A stretch of DNA of 64,000 nt from Apostichopus japonicus (lineage: Eukaryota > Echinodermata > Holothuroidea > Aspidochirotida > Stichopodidae): contig NC_092568.1 of the NCBI RefSeq assembly GCF_037975245.1, forward strand, positions 41,899,631-41,963,630, in the 5' to 3' direction. The position numbers and the translations under genes were made by a program. How positions within the stretch are numbered: position 1 is the stretch's first letter; each line of letters starts with the position of its first letter. Under the pieces are notes generated by a model that was given only the letters and a program-made list of their open reading frames with translations, had not been told where the DNA came from and did no database searches. Below are positions 58,785 through 64,000 of the stretch, one piece after another.

Positions 58785-61735
58785 GACAAGGAGCAAAATA
58801 TTCAGAGATTGCTGGTGACCAGAGCTGTGTCAGAATTCGAGGATTCATGAACCGTAGAACCCTAGACGGACCTTTGATATTCTTGTAAAATTACAATATT
58901 TAGTCGCACAAATACTTTAGTCAAACTGCACTGTTACTTAGGCTTGTCTGTTAATGTATATACCACAATACTTGTACATGTTTGGAGAAATGCTTTTGTA
59001 CTAAGCAAATGCCAACACTAATCAAAGGTCAACAGCACCATCTTATAGATCTGATAGATATGTCTAAAACCACTCTTCTTCAGATTCATGGCTACAGTAA
59101 TTCATTTAGTTGTCATCGTTACCGATGTGTATTTTTTCCTTAGCGTGGTTAAAGGGAAATTGGTCGAGGTCGGGCAAAAGTCAATGCTGCCCTCTCCCAA
59201 AGGTGTTTAGGGTGCGACCTTTTATACACGCATCTTTGCTTTGCATACTTACGTAATCGATGCATACTTACGTATTATGGGAGTTACATGCGTCATGCCT
59301 CTCCTGGTTCAGAGTGGCGTCGCATGTGCTCTCGTATCAGAAATCCTTAGTAGTATGTTAGGATCCTATTTGTTTTATATATAGGCATTAAAGGGCTAGA
59401 TATCCTAACTGAATACCTCTTTTAATATCACATTATTGATATTTGCTTTTAATGTGATATTGCTATATGCTTGTGCCTGTGATTATTGTTGCCTATTGTG
59501 CATTTGTTGTTTTGCTTATTTGTTAGAGTATCTTGATTTAGAGTATCGTCTTTGAAGAGTATTCTCCATGGGTTATCATTTTGTCGGTATATTTATACAT
59601 TTTCCAGAAAGCCGCCGTAAACCCCAGAAAGCCGCAGTAAACCACAGAAAGCCACTGTAAGCCCCTGTATGTCGCAGTTTGTCATGCGGTTAGTTTTGCC
59701 CGGCAATGGTTGCAAGTTGAGCGTTATTATCATTAAGAATGTAATTGTTGTCAATCTTACTCTATATTTTGTTTCATGTTACCAAATGTTATTTGTTATA
59801 ATTATTCATTATTGTGCATTATTTATAAGGGGAAATATAAACGTATTGTACTCATTGACAGATTATCGAACCAGTTTGAACGTGATGAACTAAGTTACGA
59901 TGTGGATCTTATTGAGCTAAGGTGGTTTCATTTAGTAATAAACAGCATTGACTGCTTTACTACGAGACATTGGTGGGTGGCACTTGCTTGAAAAGCGCTA
60001 TTACATCTGAAGAAAAATTTATGTAACCCTTACCCAAGGATTTTGCATGGTAAAATCTTGAGTTGTACCCACGTGTTATGAGCCAAGAAACGCAAATCGT
60101 AATTTCTCAAGAGGAATCTCATTTAAAAACAACATGAAGCTATCGTTCATAGAAATGGCATAATTGCTTTGCTGCCTCTGAACAGAAGATTAATTGGACG
60201 CAGTATGCTATAGTGAAAGGGAAATGATATTATCCTCTTTTTTTTTACAGTTTACCGTCTTTGGAATTATTTTGAACTAGGCTTATTCTTTACAAAGTAT
60301 GGCTTTCCATTGAGTAATGTGTCTGACAGAAATATTAAGAGTGAAATGCGTGTGGTATGATTTAATGAAATACAGCAGTTATTGGGTTACTTTTGTTGTC
60401 CTTTCTACCTCTCCCTTCAACATATTGGAAAAGGATTTATTGAAGTAATGTATATTGTTGTCGGAGGCAAAGCATGATGCAATCAATTATGTTTGGTTTA
60501 ATTGTAGCCACCTATGTTTTTAAGTAATTCGTCTAAATTTAATCTATACTGTTATAGCTTAACATTAAAACGTTAATACAAATGAACCTTTTGTAATTTC
60601 TGTTTCGTTAGTTGATTGTGCTTAATATATTTATTTGTATGAATCTGCTTTTATTAATTGTATATTTTGTGCTAATTATTGTTTAAATTAGTCTAAATGT
60701 TTTAGCAATATATAGAGAGTGTTACACCAAACATATGTCTTTTATATTGATTTACTTTCAAGATAGGCTACATGTTACCAAAAACGTTATTTATAACCTA
60801 TCAATAATCAAGTATTTTATTACACAAAGACACCACCATAATTGCTCCCAAAACGAACATTTATAAAAACGTTAGGAAAATAACATTATGACATTTCTAA
60901 TTTGTTAGATGAGTATATTTAATGTACATATATAGCATGAATCTTCATTAACAAATTGTATCTTGTTCCCTAATATTTGATTAAACTATTCTTAATTCAT
61001 CACCTAGTAAATATATCTCTGGTGACTTGACATAGGCTTACAGGCTATGCATCGCAGTCAAGTAGGCATGAATTCTATATTTGAAAGCGTTTTCCCAGAT
61101 AATCTTCATCTATGGCATGAAATTGCTGGTGGCGTAATGAAGTCATGCTCAGTTTTCAAATTGTCATAATTAATAGGGACAGGGCTTCATGCAAGTTTGC
61201 TAAAGAAAATGCTAAATTGAAGTAATTGCATTATCTGTATGGATAAGCACCAACACTGAAGATTGAGGATGTTAGGTTGCACACTCACAATTGAGTTCTT
61301 GTTCAAATCTTCAAAGCTCCTGATAAATCAACATTAAAACAAAAGTGACCGTACTATGGAATAACAATATGCTAGCAAACTTCTGTTAATGTTAGTTGAT
61401 AAGCATCACAATTTACATTGCATCTGAGATTTGGTTCAGTTCACCAGCAAAAATAGTCAATCTAATACATTTTAGCTAAACTTCCAGAATGTGATAGACA
61501 ATTTAGCTAGATTGGAAGAAATATGAAAAAACCCGGGTAAAGATTATGTCTGTTTATTGTGGCAATATTAAATTACATTTTTTTGTATCAACACTAATAA
61601 GATAATGACTTAAATGTCTTTGGCAGCTTTCATTCCTTTTTTGTTCAGTAATAAGTAAACTATCAATTGCCTACTGTGGCACTTTTATTTGCAAGTTTTG
61701 ACATTTTTGACTGGACCTATAAAGATTCTTGGTTA
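58785..61735. other. 3' flank of gene B
   Basis: No gene recognised; short frames lack motifs. A small tandem repeat (AGAAAGCCGCAGTAAAC-like, about four units) lies at 59607-59668. No polyadenylation signal could be fixed. Confidence 0.5.
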
Positions 61736-62585
61736 AAATCATTACTAAAAAGCAGGGGTCGGTTTCTTCCGAAAGAAACCTATTTCTTCCGGGGACGTGG
61801 AAGAAACTGTAAGAAATCTGTTTCTTCCGGGTTTCTTCCAGTTTCTTCCGGAAGAAACTGGAATAAACTGTAAAAATTGGCATATGCGCAGCACAACCCA
61901 CATACATGATAAAGAGACAAATGGTTTACCACCATCTGACTGAAATGCATACCATTGAAACCATCAAAATATTGATTTGATTTAATTATAATTTTGGGTT
62001 GTTTTTCTACACCAAAAGATGTTTGCTTATAAATCACAATATTGAAGGACTACTTATCATCTTGCGTTACCCCCATCCCAGTTCATTCAGCTCCATTGTA
62101 AGTGTAACAATGCAGGCTTCAGGAGTAGGATTGAAACATATGGTCATAGTAGTCAATGTAATCGTAGTAGTGAGTGTGCATTGTAGTAGGCCTACACTAG
62201 TTTCCAGGGAAAACTTGCCCCTCCACTCAGAAACTAGTTTTTAACTAAGAACCGGGCTTTAATCAGGACCATCCTGGTCTGCAAAATATAGCTTGCCTAT
62301 AGTTGTTCCCTGAATTGTCTGCTCCTAGTAGCGTAGTACTATATTGTGTACAGAATATTCTGGAAGTAGGTCATGTGCTCCAAACCTAGATATAGACTAC
62401 CCAAATCACACTGTAGTGTTTCTTGTCCATTTATTACATAGTTAGAAATCATTGCAGGTTGTTATGAAACTTTATCAACATTTTTTCCCCAAAAAAATGA
62501 GTTTCTTCCATTTTGTCCGGAAGAAACTGGAAGAAACCTATTTCTTCCGAGTGGAAAAAACCGCGGTTTATTCCGCGGTTTTAAG
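61736..62585. repeat. Element bounded by TTTCTTCCGGAAGAAA-type palindromes
   Basis: Clusters of TTTCTTCC and GGAAGAAAC words occur at 61758-61872 and again at 62500-62550. The right side ends with the palindrome AACCGCGGTTTATTCCGCGGTT. The paired clusters suggest subterminal repeats of a non-autonomous element of about 850 bp. No target duplication was identified. Confidence 0.5.
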
Positions 62586-64000
62586 CAGTTTAATGTTTCT
62601 CATTCTAAATGCACTCTGATCAGGTGGGTTTACTTGATAAAAGCTGCCGCAATCGAAAGGAAGAAATTTATTTTCTGTCGCCCATTATGGTGTGAACGAT
62701 TTACCGTGAAATCACTGAGATAGCCCATATCAGCATGTTCATTAAACAAATGTAACCAATATATATATACTCGCATCGTCCACTCGTAAGTCATATGATT
62801 AACTGATCTAAACGAAACAGAGATATTTGATTGTGGCATGATCTGTTGGGCGGGGCTTGAAAATTTTGAGTGAAGTTTGAAGAATCTACGAACTCGTTAT
62901 TAGATCTGGCAAATGTTATCAGCTCAATATGTTTAACGACATGTAACTCAATAAAAATAATGATTATTAATATGAAAATTGCATAGAACGGTGTTATTTT
63001 CACTGAGCTTTTAGGGCAGTAAGCTGGAAGGATCAAAGTTATAATTTGGCAAACACACATTGAAGCTTTAAGCAAGCGTCCCCCTAAGGTCATCTAAAGT
63101 ATCATTTTTCCCCACTTTGCAACTTAATGCTATAAAATTGAAAAAGAAAAATATGGCCTAATGGGAAACTTATGACATGTAGTATGGAATATAACATACC
63201 TTGAAACGAGTACATATGAAAGTTTCTAACAAAATAGGGTTGACAAATGCAGTTCTGACTGGTTGGTCAATAAAGACGCAATGTCACAATGTTGAGTAGA
63301 AAATTAATATCAACATTAGCTTTAGAATGTAATCAACATATTTGGGTGGACAGAACGGATAAATAGAACAAAATCACTTCAAATATTAAGTAAGCCTATC
63401 AAGGTTTACAGAGTTGTGGTACTGTATTGCACCAGCAAGACTGAAAATGATAAGATTCTACGTCTTCTAAGTGAGCTTTATTACAGACTTATAGAAATAC
63501 AGAGGGGCTGTGCAGAAGGATAACACAGTCAAAATTTAACCATCTCCTTTACCACTTGTGCATTTAGTAAGCACACTATAGCCTCCGCAGTACACTAGGA
63601 AGTTCTTAGATGGAAACTGGGTCAGCTCCAATTTCTACAGCTTACCTCACATGAAAGCAGCTCTGGTGCTGAAAACAACAACCTTCTCACTACTCAAGTT
63701 TATAACTGGAATGCACTTTTTCAATATCTTTGTTTTGAGTGGGAAGAAATATGGCGCTAAAATTCAATATCAGTAAGCCTACATGGTCCCTCCAACGACT
63801 TTATTATGACAATGTAGCGTAAAGTAGCAATTAAGTTCCACTATCAACATCTCCTGAGTCCTGAAACCACTATCATTCCATGTGTCCCAAATGTACCCTA
63901 CAAACTTCAGTATTCAAGGTTTTTAAAGCAATGTGACACAATGTTTCACCTAAATTATCAGTTGGATTGCATGTCTAGCAAATTTACCTTATTGAAGTGA
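62586..64000. other. Unassigned AT-rich sequence
   Basis: I see no gene, motif or repeat with support in this stretch. A short TA tract occurs at about 62760. Confidence 0.5.

Overview
This is a eukaryotic, AT-rich, intron-rich and transposon-rich window from an invertebrate genome. The repeats (a CR1/Rex1-like LINE, Penelope-like elements with hammerhead motifs, hAT elements, a tRNA-derived SINE) and the receptor family would fit a marine deuterostome such as an echinoderm. That assignment is inference and the species is not proven. There is no prokaryotic gene organisation. Almost all long open frames are exons, transposon remains or microsatellite translations. The core of the window is two complete tandem plus-strand genes for class C GPCRs related to metabotropic GABA-B receptors. 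Gene A runs from 8964 to 30275 (20 coding exons, about 912 codons). Gene B runs from 34618 to 58784 (20 coding exons, about 969 codons). All 40 exons can be placed with consensus splice sites and an unbroken frame, and the intron phases are identical between the genes. Each protein has a signal peptide, a Venus-flytrap ligand-binding domain, seven membrane helices and a short C-terminal coiled coil. Each also has a C-type lectin-like domain (exons 9 and 10) spliced into the last strands of the Venus flytrap as a symmetrical phase 1-1 module. I know of no standard GABA-B receptor with this arrangement, and it is the most interesting system in the window. Residues that bind GABA in the mammalian GB1 subunit are mostly replaced, so the ligand is probably not GABA. 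Gene B has also lost both cysteines of the conserved TM3 to extracellular-loop-2 disulfide, which gene A keeps. The array was once larger. A terminal-exon copy lies at 1492-1566, a decayed TM6-TM7 exon lies at about 7391-7582, and 3' flanking sequence near 2.4-2.8 kb resembles that near 32.4-32.7 kb. Layout: 1-1430 is the 3' part of a LINE; 1492-8963 holds relics of older receptor copies, a SINE and a second LINE fragment; 8964-30275 is gene A, whose introns hold a compound hAT element, a LINE 5' fragment, palindromic Penelope-type sequence and a 5'-truncated Penelope-like element; 30276-34617 is intergenic, with a duplicated block and a C-rich minisatellite; 34618-58784 is gene B, whose introns hold four minisatellites (26, 67, about 32 and about 74 bp units), a second copy of the compound hAT element, a SAP-domain gene relic, a foldback element, a TIR element and a long TCA microsatellite; 58785-64000 is 3' flank with a repeat built on a TTTCTTCCGGAAGAAA-like palindrome. 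Several loci carry hammerhead-ribozyme cores; the one at 25479-25523 has every core position intact.
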